Assembly: GCA_011053055.1 (NCBI GenBank)
Contig: DRHT01000020.1
Span: forward strand, 1-49,487
DNA: 49,487 nt
Direction: 5' to 3'
From: Halopseudomonas sabulinigri
GTDB lineage: Bacteria > Pseudomonadota > Gammaproteobacteria > Pseudomonadales > Pseudomonadaceae
Shown: positions 1 to 10,879 of the stretch, piece by piece
Layout of the letters: every line of letters starts with the position of its first letter
Numbering within the stretch: position 1 is the first letter of the stretch
Translations under genes and position numbers: made by a program
Notes under the pieces: model-generated
Database searches by the model: none
Seen by the model: the letters and a program-made list of their open reading frames with translations, nothing else
Told to the model about the DNA's origin: nothing

Positions 1-93
1 GGTACAGTGGCCTGGATGGCCGAAAAGGGGCTGCAACGCGCTGAAAACGCGACTGAGGGCGATGAAATCGTTCCTGAAATGTTTTTTTTGTGA
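1..93 (+). CDS. C-terminal fragment of an unidentified protein (5' end outside window)
   Basis: An open frame runs from base 1 to a TGA at 91-93 and gives 30 residues ending in VPEMFFL. The reading is hydrophilic and acidic (GLQRAENATEGDEIVPE) and has no stop before 91. It is convergent with the oxidoreductase that ends at 181. I do not recognise the family. The following 87 bases hold no obvious terminator hairpin. It could be chance, but the amino-acid composition looks coding. Confidence 0.45.
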   Translation, partial: GTVAWMAEKGLQRAENATEGDEIVPEMFFL

Positions 94-180
94 GCCGAGG
101 TCATAATCGCCGCCCATATGGCCGGTATTTCAGACCTTCCCTAGGCGAAAAAGACAACTAACGATATTGTAGGTCGTGAT

Positions 181-1107
181 TTAACTGAGCTTCGCATAAA
201 TTTTTGCGTGGGGGCCGCTCTGCTGGGCTTGCCATGCATTTGATGTGTTGGAAAAGGGGAATTCCGTATAGTCCACGGTGATATTCCGTTCTTGGGAGAT
301 TGTCAGCAGTCGCTGCCAGATTTTTTGGCGGTCTGCAGGAGGTCTTTGCCCCGTGCCAATGCATGACAGGGTTTTGAACAGCAGGTCGGCGATATCCAAA
401 TTGATCTGGCGTCCGGCACCGGTACCTATCGTCATTATTCTTGCGCCCCAGCGGCAGGCCTTTAGTGCATAAAGTAGTGGCTGACCGCATACCAAATCCA
501 ACACCACGTCATACCCTTCACCGGCCTCGCTCTTCAGAGCCTGTACGTCGCTTTCATCGCCTTTCAGACATACTACGCTATCAGCGATGCCCCGCTCAGT
601 GAGTCGTGCCAAGGCATCTGCGCTGCGTCCGGCAGCAACCACTTTGCCTGCGCCCAGATAACGAGCAAGTTGCAGCGCTATCTGCCCCAAGGTTCCTGTG
701 CCGCCGAGTATCAGCACTGTCTCACCTTGCTTGATGTTGGCAGCTTCCAGAGGGACGAGCGCGCCAGTGGCTGCTATGCCCATGGTGATGGCTGTGCGGT
801 CATCGATGTGTTCGGGAACCTCCCAAACCTCCTCTGCTGGCACCAAGGTCTTTTCAGCCCAAGCGCCAAAAGGTAATACCGACCGCTCACCAAAGTAGAC
901 GCGGGTACCTTCGGGGTTGCGGCCGACGCCTTCGCCACGAATCACGCAGGGATACTCAACACCTAGTCGATAGGCGCCAAGTACATCCCAGCCACCCAAA
1001 CCGGCGGTGTCTACACTGATGAGTACAGAGCCATCTTGTGGGGTGGGCTCTTTGAATTCTTGAATGACGGGCAGCGCGCCACGTTCATTGATAATAGCTG
1101 CTTTCAT
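181..1107 (-). CDS. Zinc-independent MDR-family (quinone oxidoreductase-like) NAD(P)-dependent oxidoreductase
   Basis: This 308-residue medium-chain dehydrogenase/reductase has an N-terminal GroES-like domain (MKAAIINERG start) and a Rossmann domain with the nucleotide-binding stretch LGGTGTLGQIALQLARYLGA near residues 133-152. The structural and catalytic zinc ligands of alcohol dehydrogenases are not evident, which points to the quinone oxidoreductase/enoyl reductase branch. It probably reduces or oxidises a small carbonyl or enone with NAD(P)H; the substrate is unknown. The ATG at 1107 is preceded by AAGGAAC at proper spacing. It is transcribed away from fdhD and shares a 140-200 bp control region with it. 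The family call is firm; the specific function is not. Confidence 0.85.
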   Translation of the reverse strand: MKAAIINERGALPVIQEFKEPTPQDGSVLISVDTAGLGGWDVLGAYRLGVEYPCVIRGEGVGRNPEGTRVYFGERSVLPFGAWAEKTLVPAEEVWEVPEHIDDRTAITMGIAATGALVPLEAANIKQGETVLILGGTGTLGQIALQLARYLGAGKVVAAGRSADALARLTERGIADSVVCLKGDESDVQALKSEAGEGYDVVLDLVCGQPLLYALKACRWGARIMTIGTGAGRQINLDIADLLFKTLSCIGTGQRPPADRQKIWQRLLTISQERNITVDYTEFPFSNTSNAWQAQQSGPHAKIYAKLS

Positions 1108-1209
1108 GGTTGTGTTCCTTAGGGCGACAGCTTTGCTGTGGCCGTGGGTCTAAAGCACGAAGCAATAGCATTCGTTTTTCAGGGTGTTTGTGTGTTCTGT
1201 GATGAGGTA

Positions 1210-1248
1210 TCATTCTGAAATAAGATTGTCATTCTGTCAAAAGAATGA
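1210..1248. promoter_or_regulatory. Candidate operator with three TCATTCT half-sites between the MDR gene and fdhD
   Basis: TCATTCT occurs at 1210-1216 and 1229-1235 as a direct repeat and as its exact complement AGAATGA at 1242-1248. The last two form a perfect 7-bp inverted repeat around six bases. It lies in the divergent intergenic space. No regulator in the window can be assigned to it. Confidence 0.45.
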
Positions 1249-1292
1249 TTGAGCATCCCATTATGCTCGTATTGAGCAAGAGGAGCCCTGCC

Positions 1293-2111
1293 TTGCCTTA
1301 TTCATCCAATAACCAATCAGGATTTCATGCGGCCCATCCGCAATTTCACTTATATACCGGGTTGGGCAGTCAAACAGTGGCTTCTTCGGTGCTGCTGCCA
1401 GAAGAGGTGCCGGTTGCATTTGTTTATAACGGCATTAGTCAGGCGGTGATGATGGCGAGCCCATTTGATCTTGAGGATTTTGCCCTTGGCTACAGTATTG
1501 GTAGCGGCTTGATAAAGGATGCAAGCTGTATCTACGGTATAGAAATTACCCAGGGTATTGCAGGTATTGAGCTTCAGATTAGCGTGAGCCAGCGCGCTTT
1601 CGCCAATATCAAGCAACTTCGCAGAACGCAAGCGGGGTCGACCGGGTGCGGCCTTTGTGGAGTGGAGTCGCTTGCCAATGTGCTACCAGATCTGGCGTCA
1701 CATCCTCCACAAGCGTTACCTCCGGCTCAGCATCTGAGCAAGTTGCGTTCTCGTTTGGCCAGTCATCAGCTGCTGGCTAAACAGACGGGAGCGTTGCACG
1801 CCGCCCTCTATGTGGATGAAGACGGCGACATTAAGTTGTGCCGTGAAGATGTGGGGCGGCACAACGCAATGGACAAGTTGATTGGTGCGCTGCTAAACGA
1901 TCAGTGCTTCCCGGAGAGAGGCTTCGTGGTTGTGACGAGCCGCTGTAGCCTTGAACTGATCCAGAAAGCGGTTCGTGCTGGATTTTCGACCTTGGCCACC
2001 TTGTCAGCCCCAACCAATATCAGTGTTTCCTGGGCTCGTCATTGCCAATTGAATCTGGTGCATATACCGCGTTCCAGTGACCCCAGAGTCTATAGCCCGG
2101 AGCCTTTATGA
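1293..2111 (+). CDS. fdhD: Formate dehydrogenase accessory sulfurtransferase FdhD
   Basis: FdhD passes sulfur from the cysteine desulfurase IscS to the molybdenum cofactor of formate dehydrogenase-type enzymes. The diagnostic CGLCG motif gives the paired cysteines C119 and C122 when counting from the TTG at 1293, close to C121/C124 of the E. coli protein. I chose this TTG because AGAGGAG sits seven bases upstream. ATG codons at 1245 and 1263 are in frame but lack a ribosome site, and 1245 overlaps an inverted repeat. The C-terminal half has the family stretch CREDVGRHNAMDKLIGALL. Length is 272 residues, or 288 from 1245. Its stop overlaps the start of the next gene (ATGA), so the molybdoenzyme downstream is its obvious client. 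Confidence 0.9.
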   Translation: MPYSSNNQSGFHAAHPQFHLYTGLGSQTVASSVLLPEEVPVAFVYNGISQAVMMASPFDLEDFALGYSIGSGLIKDASCIYGIEITQGIAGIELQISVSQRAFANIKQLRRTQAGSTGCGLCGVESLANVLPDLASHPPQALPPAQHLSKLRSRLASHQLLAKQTGALHAALYVDEDGDIKLCREDVGRHNAMDKLIGALLNDQCFPERGFVVVTSRCSLELIQKAVRAGFSTLATLSAPTNISVSWARHCQLNLVHIPRSSDPRVYSPEPL

Positions 2112-4444
2112 ATTCGCAGAAAGCGGGCATGGGAAAATTTCAGCACTATACTGGCCCGGCTGCAGGTTGGGGTGCTTTGCGCGGCGTCACCAATGCGTGG
2201 TTGGGTAGTGCTCAACCAGTCAAGAATATCCGCGCACTTTTGAAAACTAACCAACATGGGGGCTTTGATTGCCCTGGGTGTGCTTGGGGAGAAGAGCCGG
2301 GCCCAGGACGAATAAAGTTTTGTGAGAATGGTGCCAAGGCAGTTAACTGGGAGGCTACCTCCCGTAAAGTTGATGCCGATTTCTTCGCACGGCATAGCGT
2401 CGCGCAACTGCGCCGGCAGACGGATTACTGGTTGGAGTATCAAGGCAGGTTGATCGAGCCGATGCGCTATGACCGGGCCAGCGATCATTATGTTCCTATC
2501 AGCTGGGACGATGCCTTTGCACTTATCGGACAACATCTGAACGCATTGGATTCTCCAAACCAAGCGGAGTTTTATACCTCGGGGCGGGCTAGTAATGAAG
2601 CCGCTTTTTTGTACCAGCTGTTCGTGCGGATCTTCGGTACAAATAATTTTCCTGACTGCTCGAATATGTGTCACGAAGCCAGTGGTGTGGCGCTTGGTGC
2701 GAGTATTGGAACAGGGAAGGGCACAGTCACCTTTGCAGATTTTCAAAAAGCCGATGCGATTTTTGTAATGGGCCAAAACCCAGGCACCAACCATCCCAGG
2801 ATGCTGGAGCCATTGCGAGACGCGGTACGACGTGGGGCGCAGGTAATCTGTTTTAATCCACTGAGAGAGCGAGGGTTAGAGCGCTTTCAGCATCCGCAGA
2901 ACGTGGCGAAGATGCTAAGCAACAGTTCAGATGCCATGCATACGGCCTATTTTCGCCCTGCCTTGGGTGGTGATCTGGCTGCGCTGCGGGGAATGGCCAA
3001 GTTTATGTTGCAATGGCAAAGAGGTGCACAACGTCAACGCCTGGCTGGCGTACTGGACGAGGCATTCATTCTTTCGGAAACTGAGGGCTTCCAGGAGTAC
3101 ATCGCAGTCTTGGACGCTACAGGCTGGGACGAAATAGTTACTCAGTCGGGTCTTTCCATCGTCGAGATTGAACAGGCGGCTCGTCTCTTTAGCAATGCAC
3201 CAAACACTATCTTCTGTTGGGCTATGGGAATAACTCAACATCTTCACGGCGTCGCTACCATTCAGGAAATCGTCAACCTTCAGTTGTTGCGCGGGAATAT
3301 CGGTCGTGTTGGCGCAGGGCTATGCCCCGTGCGGGGCCACAGCAATGTGCAGGGCGATAGAACTATGGGTATTAACGAACGCCCCGACGCAGCGTTTCTT
3401 AATCGTTTGCAGGATTACTTCCATTTCAGCCCGCCTCGCAAACCTGGACATAACACGGTAGCGGCGATCAATGCGCTGCTGGAGGGGCGGGCAAAAGTAT
3501 TCGTTGGACTGGGTGGGAATTTTGCTCAGGCAACACCCGACAGCGAAGTGACCCACGCGGCGCTTTCTCGTTGTGCACTCAACGTGCAGATTAGCACCAA
3601 GTTGAACCGTAGCCACTTGATGGTTAGCAACGATGCGCTGATCCTTCCGTGCTTAGGGCGCACAGATATTGACTACCAAGCGGCGGGGCCTCAGTGCGTA
3701 ACCGTCGAGGACTCCTTCAGCATGGTGCATGCGTCGTTCGGTCAGCTTGAGCCGATATCTGCTCAAATAAAGTCTGAGCCCTGGATCATTGCAGGTATAG
3801 CTAGCGCGACCCTGGGCGATCAATTGGTCGATTGGCAAGCTATGCGCGACGATTACCAGACGATTCGTAAGGCCATCAGCCATTGTATTCCCGGCTTTGA
3901 TGATTTCGAGCAGCGGCTGCACAAGCCTGGAGGCTTTCACCTTCCAAATACGGCTACCGCGCGTAACTGGAGCACGGTAACCGGCAAGGCCAAATTTATC
4001 GCCAGTGCGTTGCCAACAGATTTGTTGCCTGAAGGGGTCAGGCAGTCAGGCGAAGAGCATGATCTTGTTCTGCAAAGTTTGCGGTCTCATGATCAATACA
4101 ACACCACTATTTATGGGCTAGATGATCGCTATCGTGGTGTATCGGGTCAACGAGAAGTCATATTCGTCAATCCACGAGATATCGAGAAATTGGGCTTGGT
4201 GGCAGGTGCCAAGGTCGACCTAGTGTCGCTATGGCATGATGGCGTGAGACGGCGGGTTAAGGGGTTTAGTGTCTTACCGTACGATATTCCGGCCGGACAG
4301 GCTGCAGCCTACTATCCGGAGGTGAACCCTTTGGTGCCGCTGGGTAGCTACGGAGTTGGCAGCGGTACTCCCGTGTCCAAATTTATCCCGATAAAACTGG
4401 AGCGTTCGTTTGACGTTGCTCCGCTGGCGATCAGCGAAGCATAA
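2108..4444 (+). CDS. YdeP/FdhF-family molybdopterin-dependent oxidoreductase alpha subunit
   Basis: A 778-residue member of the DMSO reductase superfamily, related to E. coli YdeP and formate dehydrogenase H. Near the N terminus are C55, C58 and C72 (FDCPGCAW, FCENGAKA), probable iron-sulfur ligands in this family. The stretch DCSNMCHE puts C188 where FdhF carries its selenocysteine molybdenum ligand, so this is a cysteine version. Later stretches such as QLLRGNIGRVGAG and VRGHSNVQGDRT are typical bis-MGD contacts. The C-terminal cofactor-binding domain (residues ~650-770) is present. Substrate is unproven: formate is possible, but YdeP homologues are often of unknown substrate. It overlaps fdhD by four bases, so expression is coupled. 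It is convergent with the thiolase, with 11 bases between stops. Confidence 0.88.
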   Translation: MNSQKAGMGKFQHYTGPAAGWGALRGVTNAWLGSAQPVKNIRALLKTNQHGGFDCPGCAWGEEPGPGRIKFCENGAKAVNWEATSRKVDADFFARHSVAQLRRQTDYWLEYQGRLIEPMRYDRASDHYVPISWDDAFALIGQHLNALDSPNQAEFYTSGRASNEAAFLYQLFVRIFGTNNFPDCSNMCHEASGVALGASIGTGKGTVTFADFQKADAIFVMGQNPGTNHPRMLEPLRDAVRRGAQVICFNPLRERGLERFQHPQNVAKMLSNSSDAMHTAYFRPALGGDLAALRGMAKFMLQWQRGAQRQRLAGVLDEAFILSETEGFQEYIAVLDATGWDEIVTQSGLSIVEIEQAARLFSNAPNTIFCWAMGITQHLHGVATIQEIVNLQLLRGNIGRVGAGLCPVRGHSNVQGDRTMGINERPDAAFLNRLQDYFHFSPPRKPGHNTVAAINALLEGRAKVFVGLGGNFAQATPDSEVTHAALSRCALNVQISTKLNRSHLMVSNDALILPCLGRTDIDYQAAGPQCVTVEDSFSMVHASFGQLEPISAQIKSEPWIIAGIASATLGDQLVDWQAMRDDYQTIRKAISHCIPGFDDFEQRLHKPGGFHLPNTATARNWSTVTGKAKFIASALPTDLLPEGVRQSGEEHDLVLQSLRSHDQYNTTIYGLDDRYRGVSGQREVIFVNPRDIEKLGLVAGAKVDLVSLWHDGVRRRVKGFSVLPYDIPAGQAAAYYPEVNPLVPLGSYGVGSGTPVSKFIPIKLERSFDVAPLAISEA

Positions 4445-4455
4445 GTCGCTATTAT

Positions 4456-5637
4456 TTAATCGCGCTCGACCGCTATTGCTACGCCTTGTCCGCCTCCAAT
4501 GCACAATGCCGCTAGTCCCTTCTTGGCATCACGCTTTTCCATTTCATGTAGTAGCGTGACTAGCACGCGGCAACCAGAGGCACCAATGGGGTGTCCCAAG
4601 GCAATTGCACCACCATTCACGTTAACCTTGTCGAGATCCCACTGAAGTTCCTTTCCAACTGAAAGGCACTGGGCGGCGAAAGCCTCATTTGCTTCTATAA
4701 GATCCAATTGGTCTAGGGACCAGCCTGCTTTCTCCAGGCAACGTTTGCTCGCAGGTACAGGACCAATGCCCATTATCGACGGATCAACCCCTGCACTGGC
4801 GTAGCCTTTGATTCGCGCCAGAACAGGTAGCCCCAGCTCTTCAGCGCGTTTGGCCGACATTAGCAGCACAGCCGCCGCGCCGTCATTCAGGGTAGAAGCA
4901 TTGCCTGCCGTTACGCTGCCTTCTTTCTTGAAGACAGGGCGCAATCCTGCAAGGCTGTCTGCGGTGGTTTCTGAGCGGGGCTGCTCGTCAGTGGCAAATA
5001 TAAGAGGGTCATTGTTACGCTGAGGGATAAATACGGGTGCGATCTCATTTTTAAAGCGTCCCGCTTGGATAGCAGCCGCCGCGCGTTGTTGGGATAGCAG
5101 TGCGTAGGCATCTTGGTCCGCTCGGCTCAGTTGGTACTGATCAGCCAGGTTTTCCGCGGTGATACCCATGTGGTAGTCGTTGAAGGCATCAATCAATCCG
5201 TCTTTAAGCAGGCTGTCTTGCAGCTCTGCATGTCCCATCCGTAAGCCGTTACGGGCTTTTGGTAGTACATAGGGCGCAAGGCTCATGTTTTCCATACCGC
5301 CCGCAATCACGGTGTTTGCATCACCACAACGGATAGCTTGCACAGCTATATGTATCGCTTTCAAACCCGAACCGCACAGTTTGTTCAACGTCATGGCAGA
5401 CGTCGAAAAAGGTAGCCCGGCGTTTATTGCAGCTTGCCGCGCAGGGTTCTGGCCGCATCCGGACGTTAGCACTTGGCCCATAATGACCTCGTCAATGTCA
5501 GCTGCATTGATACCGCTGCTACTGAGTAAAGAGCGAATGACAGCGCTTCCTAGCTCCACGGCCGTGATGTTGGCCAGCGACCCTTGAAAGCAGCCAATGG
5601 CAGTGCGCTTGGCTACTACGATAACGACGTCTTGCAT
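4456..5637 (-). CDS. atoB: Acetyl-CoA acetyltransferase (thiolase)
   Basis: Degradative thiolase of 393 residues that splits acetoacetyl-CoA into two acetyl-CoA. All active-site elements are present: nucleophile C88 in [17 protein letters not shown]349 in [11 protein letters not shown], and C379 in CIGGGQG. I start it at the ATG at 5637 ([10 protein letters not shown]), which has a GGAG ribosome site in front. An in-frame start at 5703 would add 22 unrelated residues and run into a hairpin. It is the last gene of the minus-strand leucine/acetoacetate set, after the CoA-transferase pair, which fits the terminal step of acetoacetate use. The specific substrate could be wider, since thiolases of this type overlap in sequence. 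Confidence 0.93.
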   Translation of the reverse strand: MQDVVIVVAKRTAIGCFQGSLANITAVELGSAVIRSLLSSSGINAADIDEVIMGQVLTSGCGQNPARQAAINAGLPFSTSAMTLNKLCGSGLKAIHIAVQAIRCGDANTVIAGGMENMSLAPYVLPKARNGLRMGHAELQDSLLKDGLIDAFNDYHMGITAENLADQYQLSRADQDAYALLSQQRAAAAIQAGRFKNEIAPVFIPQRNNDPLIFATDEQPRSETTADSLAGLRPVFKKEGSVTAGNASTLNDGAAAVLLMSAKRAEELGLPVLARIKGYASAGVDPSIMGIGPVPASKRCLEKAGWSLDQLDLIEANEAFAAQCLSVGKELQWDLDKVNVNGGAIALGHPIGASGCRVLVTLLHEMEKRDAKKGLAALCIGGGQGVAIAVERD

Positions 5638-5701
5638 AATAATCTCCAAAAAAAACGTGGCTTCCCGGAGGGTCAGCCACGTAAATATTCCAACGGGCAG
5701 C

Positions 5702-5739
5702 ATTTGCCTTGCAGCAAGGGGAGTAGCAGCAAGGCAAAT
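5702..5739 (-). promoter_or_regulatory. Intra-operon hairpin between CoA-transferase B and thiolase genes
   Basis: Arms ATTTGCCTTGC (5702-5712) and its exact complement (5729-5739) make an 11-bp perfect stem with a 16-base loop, inside the 124-bp gap between scoB and atoB. No U-run follows in the direction of transcription, so it is not a standard intrinsic terminator. A second short stem (CCTGCC/GGCAGG, 5748-5761) directly follows the scoB stop. A role in RNA processing or partial attenuation is inference. Confidence 0.5.
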
Positions 5740-5761
5740 TCAGGGTGCCTGCCAGGGCAGG

Positions 5762-6412
<651 letters not shown>

Positions 6413-6414
6413 GA

Positions 6415-7113
6415 TCAGGCGCTCCGTGTAGTGCGTTTTTCAATGCGTTTTTCGGGTACTGAATTGAGTACTATGCGTTGTACGTAGATACCCGGCAGGT
6501 GAATCTGGTCTGCGTCCAGCTCCCCAATTTCAACAATTTCCTCTACTTCAACGATGCAAACCTTGCCGGCAGTCGCTGCAAGCGGATTGAAGTTGCGAGC
6601 AGTTTTGTTGAACATCAGGTTGCCTGATTTGTCCGCTTTCCATGCCTTGATAAGTGCAACGTCTGCGTTCAGCGAGGTCTCCATGACGAACCACTCGTCG
6701 TTGAACTGACGCGTTTCCTTTCCCTCGGCGATCAGCGTGCCGTAGCCAGTTTTGGTATAAAAGGCGGGAATGCCTGCGCCACCGGCACGCAGTTTTTCAG
6801 CCAAAGTACCCTGTGGGGTGAACTCAAGCTCCAGCTCTCCAGATAGATATTGCCGTTCAAATTCCTTGTTCTCGCCTACATAAGACGAGACCATTTTACG
6901 AATTTGGCGTGTTTCGAGTAGGAGTCCTAGGCCAAAGCCGTCTACTCCAGCGTTGTTGCTGATGACGGTAAGGTTTTTCTTTCGGGTATCGCGCAGGGCT
7001 TCAATGAGTGCTTCTGGGATACCGCAAAGACCAAACCCGCCAACTGCCAAGGTCATTCCATCCTCTATCAGCCCCTCAAGGGCATGATGGGCATTTGGAT
7101 AAATCTTGTTCAT
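6415..7113 (-). CDS. scoA: 3-oxoacid CoA-transferase subunit A
   Basis: Alpha subunit (232 residues) with the family's N-terminal [12 protein letters not shown] stretch (residues ~27-38) and the [12 protein letters not shown] segment typical of this subunit. With subunit B it moves CoA onto acetoacetate. It lies 40 bases after hydroxymethylglutaryl-CoA lyase and two bases before scoB, within the leucine degradation block. Donor specificity (Sco versus Ato type) is open. Confidence 0.93.
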   Translation of the reverse strand: MNKIYPNAHHALEGLIEDGMTLAVGGFGLCGIPEALIEALRDTRKKNLTVISNNAGVDGFGLGLLLETRQIRKMVSSYVGENKEFERQYLSGELELEFTPQGTLAEKLRAGGAGIPAFYTKTGYGTLIAEGKETRQFNDEWFVMETSLNADVALIKAWKADKSGNLMFNKTARNFNPLAATAGKVCIVEVEEIVEIGELDADQIHLPGIYVQRIVLNSVPEKRIEKRTTRSA

Positions 7114-7153
7114 TGTTTTGATACTCCTCGTCCCTTTAAAACTTGTATTAACG

Positions 7154-8059
7154 CTATGCGTGTTGCTGACTTCGCGCTCTGGCTACCCTGGAGCCGTTGG
7201 GGCGTTCAAGGGTGTCGCTGATTCGGTTGCCTGCTTCTATCAGCGAGCCGAGATCAATCCCGGTATCAATCCCCAGCCCGTTCAGCAGATAAACGACATC
7301 TTCGCTAGCGACATTGCCGGTGGCGCCCCTGGCGTAGGGGCAACCCCCAAGGCCGGCTACGGAGCTGTCGAATACCTGGACTCCCTCCATCAGGCTGGCG
7401 TAAATATTCACCAAGGCCTGCCCGTATGTATCGTGAAAATGCCCGGCCAGAGCAGAGCGCGGCACAGCCTCTGCTACGTTGGCAATCAGCTTGCGGGTGG
7501 CGCCAGGCGTACCTGTGCCGATGGTGTCGCCAAGGGAAATTTCGTAGCAACCCATGGCGTAGAGCTCACGGGCAACCGCTGCCACTTGTGATGGCGGAAT
7601 GTCTCCTTCATAGGGGCAGCCGAGCACACAGGAAACGTATCCGCGCACGCGGATGCCTGCTTGCACTGCAGCAGAGAGAACAGGTTCGAAGCGCTGAAGA
7701 CTTTCACTGATCGAACAGTTAATGTTCTTCCGTGAGAAGGATTCAGATGCCGCGGTAAACACGGCGACTTCCTGTGCACCGGCTGCCAGCGCCTGTTCAA
7801 AGCCTTTTATATTGGGGGTCAGCGCGGTGTAGATGCTGCCTTCATAACGGTTGATACCGGAAAAAACCTGCTCAGAGCCCGCCATTTGGGGCACCCACTT
7901 TGGCGATACAAAACTGCCCACTTCAATCACCGGTACACCAGCAGCACCCAGATCGTTGATCAGCCGGATGCGGTCTGCGTTACTCACCGGATGAGACTCG
8001 TTCTGCAGGCCATCGCGCGGGCCTACCTCTACCAGCTTGACCTTGGCGGGTAGGTTCAT
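7154..8059 (-). CDS. liuE: Hydroxymethylglutaryl-CoA lyase
   Basis: This 301-residue TIM-barrel enzyme cleaves HMG-CoA to acetoacetate and acetyl-CoA, the last step of the leucine/isovalerate pathway. Signatures visible are GPRDGLQNE (residues 13-21), HFHDTYG with metal-binding histidines, and [14 protein letters not shown] with the catalytic cysteine. The start ATG overlaps the liuD stop (ATGA), indicating translational coupling. Length matches bacterial MvaB/LiuE. The context with methylcrotonyl-CoA carboxylase makes the assignment secure. Confidence 0.95.
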   Translation of the reverse strand: MNLPAKVKLVEVGPRDGLQNESHPVSNADRIRLINDLGAAGVPVIEVGSFVSPKWVPQMAGSEQVFSGINRYEGSIYTALTPNIKGFEQALAAGAQEVAVFTAASESFSRKNINCSISESLQRFEPVLSAAVQAGIRVRGYVSCVLGCPYEGDIPPSQVAAVARELYAMGCYEISLGDTIGTGTPGATRKLIANVAEAVPRSALAGHFHDTYGQALVNIYASLMEGVQVFDSSVAGLGGCPYARGATGNVASEDVVYLLNGLGIDTGIDLGSLIEAGNRISDTLERPNGSRVARARSQQHA

Positions 8060-10002
8060 TCCGGCTCCTCCATCTCCACCAGCAAGGTGCCTTCTGAGAT
8101 CAGATCACCCTCATCGCAAAGGACCGCTTTTACACGCCCGTTTGCTGGGGCACGGATACTGTGTTCCATCTTCATGGCTTCAAGAACCAGCAGGGGCGTG
8201 CCCGCCTCGACAACCTGTCCGACGGCCGCCATGATCCTTACCACGCTACCGTTCATTGGAGCCTGCAGTCCGCCAGCACTTTGCTGGGCGTGTCCTGCTC
8301 CGTCGATGGGGTCATACGCGTTGATCTGATGCCAAGCGCCGTGCCAATTGAGGTAAAGGTCAGCGCCCTTACGCACCGATCGGTAGCGCACCTTTTGTGT
8401 CCCTGCATCAATCGTCAGCAGTTCGCTATCGGCACAGTAACTGGCGTTGCCTAGGCTGATGCTGGAGAAAATCTGATCTTGTTCACCGCAGCGAAGATGG
8501 AGACGACTTTGCGCGGGTAACCCGGCACGCCAGCCAGGGAGTTGTTGCCAGAGAGCGACGCGGGGGCTTTTATCCACGCCTGCAGGTCGGGTGATCAACC
8601 ATGCCTTGGCGGCAACATTCCAGAAGCTGCTGTCCAGTTCTGCGGGCTTGGGCAGCAACTGCGCGCTGTGTTTTTCAATGAATCCGGTATCCAGCTCCTG
8701 CGCGGCAAATGCAGGGTGGGCCAGTATTTTTTCCAGGAAACAGAGGTTGGTTTTTACGCCGGCCACGACGGTATTTCGCAGCATGTCGAGCAGTGCCAGC
8801 CGAGCCTGCTCACGGGTCTCACCCCAGGCAATCAGCTTGGCGAGCATGGGGTCATAGAAAGGGGAGACGCTGTCGCCCTCGACGACGCCGCTATCCACCC
8901 TGCGTCCCACGCCGGTATTCGGTTCGCGATAAAGCGACAAGGTGCCGCTGGCAGGTAAAAAATCCTGGTCTGGATCTTCCGCATAGAGCCGAACCTCAAT
9001 GGCATGGCCCTGGAACGGAATCTGCTCTTGGGTCATTGGCAACGGCTCGCCCTGGGCGACACCAAGCTGCCAAGCTACCAAGTCCAGACCGGTAATGGCT
9101 TCGGTAACTGGGTGCTCTACCTGCAGGCGGGTGTTCATTTCCATAAAGAAGAACTCGCCTCGCGCATCTAGTAGAAACTCGACGGTGCCGGCGCCTACAT
9201 ACCCGATAGCCTGTGCTGCCTTGACGGCTGCGTCGCCCATCGCTTTGCGCAGTTTTTCGGACAGACCGGGGGCTGGCGCTTCCTCAACGACCTTTTGATG
9301 GCGCCGTTGGATCGAGCAGTCGCGTTCGTGCAGGTAAACGGCGTTGCCGTGCTGGTCGGCAAATACCTGAATTTCGACGTGGCGCGGCTGCAATACGTAC
9401 TTTTCCACCAGCATGCGGGCGTCGCCGAAGGACGAATGGGCTTCACGTTGAGCGGAGGCCAATGCATCGGCAAGCTCCTGCTCGCTTTCAACCACCTTCA
9501 TACCTTTGCCGCCACCGCCGGCGGTTGCCTTCAGCAATACTGGGTAGCCAATATCCTGAGATGCAGCTCGGAAGGTCTCAAGCTGTTGATCGGCACCATG
9601 GTAGCCGGGTACCAAAGGTACGCCCGCGCTCTCCATCAATGCCTTGGCGGCAGCCTTGCTACCCATTGCGTCAATCGCCGATGCGGGCGGACCGATAAAA
9701 ATCAGACCGCTGGTTTCAATCGCACGAGCGAAATCGGCGTTTTCGGAAAGAAATCCGTAACCTGGATGGATTGCTTGGGCGCCACTGGCCTTGGCGGCCT
9801 GAATGATACGGTCGGCCCGCAGATAACTCTCCGCGGGCTTGGTCCCGCCCAGGTTGACTGCGACGTCAGCTTGCTTGGCGTGTTGCGCGTCCTGGTCGAT
9901 GTCGCTGTGGACGGCAACCGTTTTGATGCCCATCCGCTGAGCTGTCCGCATGATGCGGCAGGCGATCTCTCCTCGGTTGGCGATTAGTAGAGTATTGATC
10001 AT
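8056..10002 (-). CDS. liuD: 3-methylcrotonyl-CoA carboxylase, biotin-containing alpha subunit
   Basis: A 648-residue biotin-dependent carboxylase subunit. The biotin carboxylase domain occupies about residues 1-450: the [17 protein letters not shown] start, the ATP-grasp loop [10 protein letters not shown] and [14 protein letters not shown]. The C-terminal biotinyl domain carries the biotinylated lysine, K611, in EAMKMEH. I start at the ATG at 10002; the in-frame start at 10095 would add 31 residues overlapping liuC. With LiuB it carboxylates 3-methylcrotonyl-CoA to 3-methylglutaconyl-CoA. The ending [12 protein letters not shown] is a normal biotinyl-domain end. Geranyl-CoA carboxylase (AtuF) is the closest alternative; the liuABC/E neighbours favour methylcrotonyl-CoA. 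Confidence 0.94.
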   Translation of the reverse strand: MINTLLIANRGEIACRIMRTAQRMGIKTVAVHSDIDQDAQHAKQADVAVNLGGTKPAESYLRADRIIQAAKASGAQAIHPGYGFLSENADFARAIETSGLIFIGPPASAIDAMGSKAAAKALMESAGVPLVPGYHGADQQLETFRAASQDIGYPVLLKATAGGGGKGMKVVESEQELADALASAQREAHSSFGDARMLVEKYVLQPRHVEIQVFADQHGNAVYLHERDCSIQRRHQKVVEEAPAPGLSEKLRKAMGDAAVKAAQAIGYVGAGTVEFLLDARGEFFFMEMNTRLQVEHPVTEAITGLDLVAWQLGVAQGEPLPMTQEQIPFQGHAIEVRLYAEDPDQDFLPASGTLSLYREPNTGVGRRVDSGVVEGDSVSPFYDPMLAKLIAWGETREQARLALLDMLRNTVVAGVKTNLCFLEKILAHPAFAAQELDTGFIEKHSAQLLPKPAELDSSFWNVAAKAWLITRPAGVDKSPRVALWQQLPGWRAGLPAQSRLHLRCGEQDQIFSSISLGNASYCADSELLTIDAGTQKVRYRSVRKGADLYLNWHGAWHQINAYDPIDGAGHAQQSAGGLQAPMNGSVVRIMAAVGQVVEAGTPLLVLEAMKMEHSIRAPANGRVKAVLCDEGDLISEGTLLVEMEEPE

Positions 10003-10048
10003 TGTTCTTCTATCCACATGATGGCTCGGTTTGGCTCGGGCAGTGCGG

Positions 10049-10879
10049 TCAGGCGCGCAGCCACTGGGGCTTGCGTTTGTCGAGGAAGGCGGCAAGGCCC
10101 TCCTGACCCTCTTTGCTGACGCGAATACTAGCTATTGCTGATTCGGTGTAGCTGCGCAATTCGGATGTCAGGTCACCGTGCTTTACTTTCTGCATTAGCG
10201 CCTTGGTGGAACGCATCGCCTGCGGGCTATTGAGAAGCAGGTTCTCCACCCAGCCAGCCAGCGCTTCGTCCAGCGCCGCAGCTGGATAAACTTCTGCCAG
10301 CAAGCCCAGTTTCTGGGCGCGCTTGCCATCGAAACGCTCTGCTGTCAGGGCGTAGCGCCGGGCAGCGCGTGGGCCTATTGCCTGCGCAACATAGGGACTA
10401 ATGACGGCGGGTAATAAACCGATGCGCACTTCAGACAGGCTAAACAAACTGTCCTCGGTGCCAATGGCCATATCACAGCAACTGATCAACCCCATGGCGC
10501 CACCGAAGGCGGCGCCATGCACGACGGCCAGAGTGGGGATTTTCAGCTGCGCCAGACTTGCCATAAGCTGGCCCAGCTCGCGTGCGTCATTGAGGTTGGC
10601 ATCGTAGTCCAGTTGCGCGCAGGCCAGCATCCAAGCCAGGTCTGCACCGGCCGAGAAGTGCTTTCCACGTCCGCGCAGAATCAAAAAACGCAGCTCATTG
10701 TTCATTTGAATTTCGCTGAGGGCCATGAGGAGTTCGGCGATCATTTCAGCGTTGAACGCATTGTTTTTTTCAGGGCGGTTAAGCCACAGCGTGCCGATGC
10801 CGCCAGTGTCAATCTCGACTTCGAGGGTGTTGAATGCACTCACGCTTGTTTTCTCCACTGCTACCATGGTTGTTCTCAC
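10049..10879 (-). CDS. liuC: 3-methylglutaconyl-CoA hydratase (crotonase family)
   Basis: Enoyl-CoA hydratase/isomerase fold, 276 residues. It hydrates 3-methylglutaconyl-CoA to HMG-CoA. The oxyanion-hole motif SAGADLAWM and the [19 protein letters not shown] stretch are present. The first crotonase glutamate is absent while the second is kept in LSEVRIGL, the pattern usual for LiuC-type hydratases. The annotated GTG at 10879 overlaps the liuB stop; an ATG at 10867 is an equally plausible start four codons downstream. It lies between liuB and liuD, the standard liu order. Confidence 0.92.
   Translation of the reverse strand: MRTTMVAVEKTSVSAFNTLEVEIDTGGIGTLWLNRPEKNNAFNAEMIAELLMALSEIQMNNELRFLILRGRGKHFSAGADLAWMLACAQLDYDANLNDARELGQLMASLAQLKIPTLAVVHGAAFGGAMGLISCCDMAIGTEDSLFSLSEVRIGLLPAVISPYVAQAIGPRAARRYALTAERFDGKRAQKLGLLAEVYPAAALDEALAGWVENLLLNSPQAMRSTKALMQKVKHGDLTSELRSYTESAIASIRVSKEGQEGLAAFLDKRKPQWLRA

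Noticed and set aside
2090-2794. 234-codon open frame on the minus strand
   Set aside because: Lies antisense to the N-terminal part of the molybdopterin oxidoreductase, whose motifs (C188 region) are clear; the peptide has no recognisable domain.
9295-9987. 230-codon open frame on the plus strand
   Set aside because: Antisense to the biotin carboxylase domain of liuD; composition is that of a mirror frame of a G+C-rich gene.
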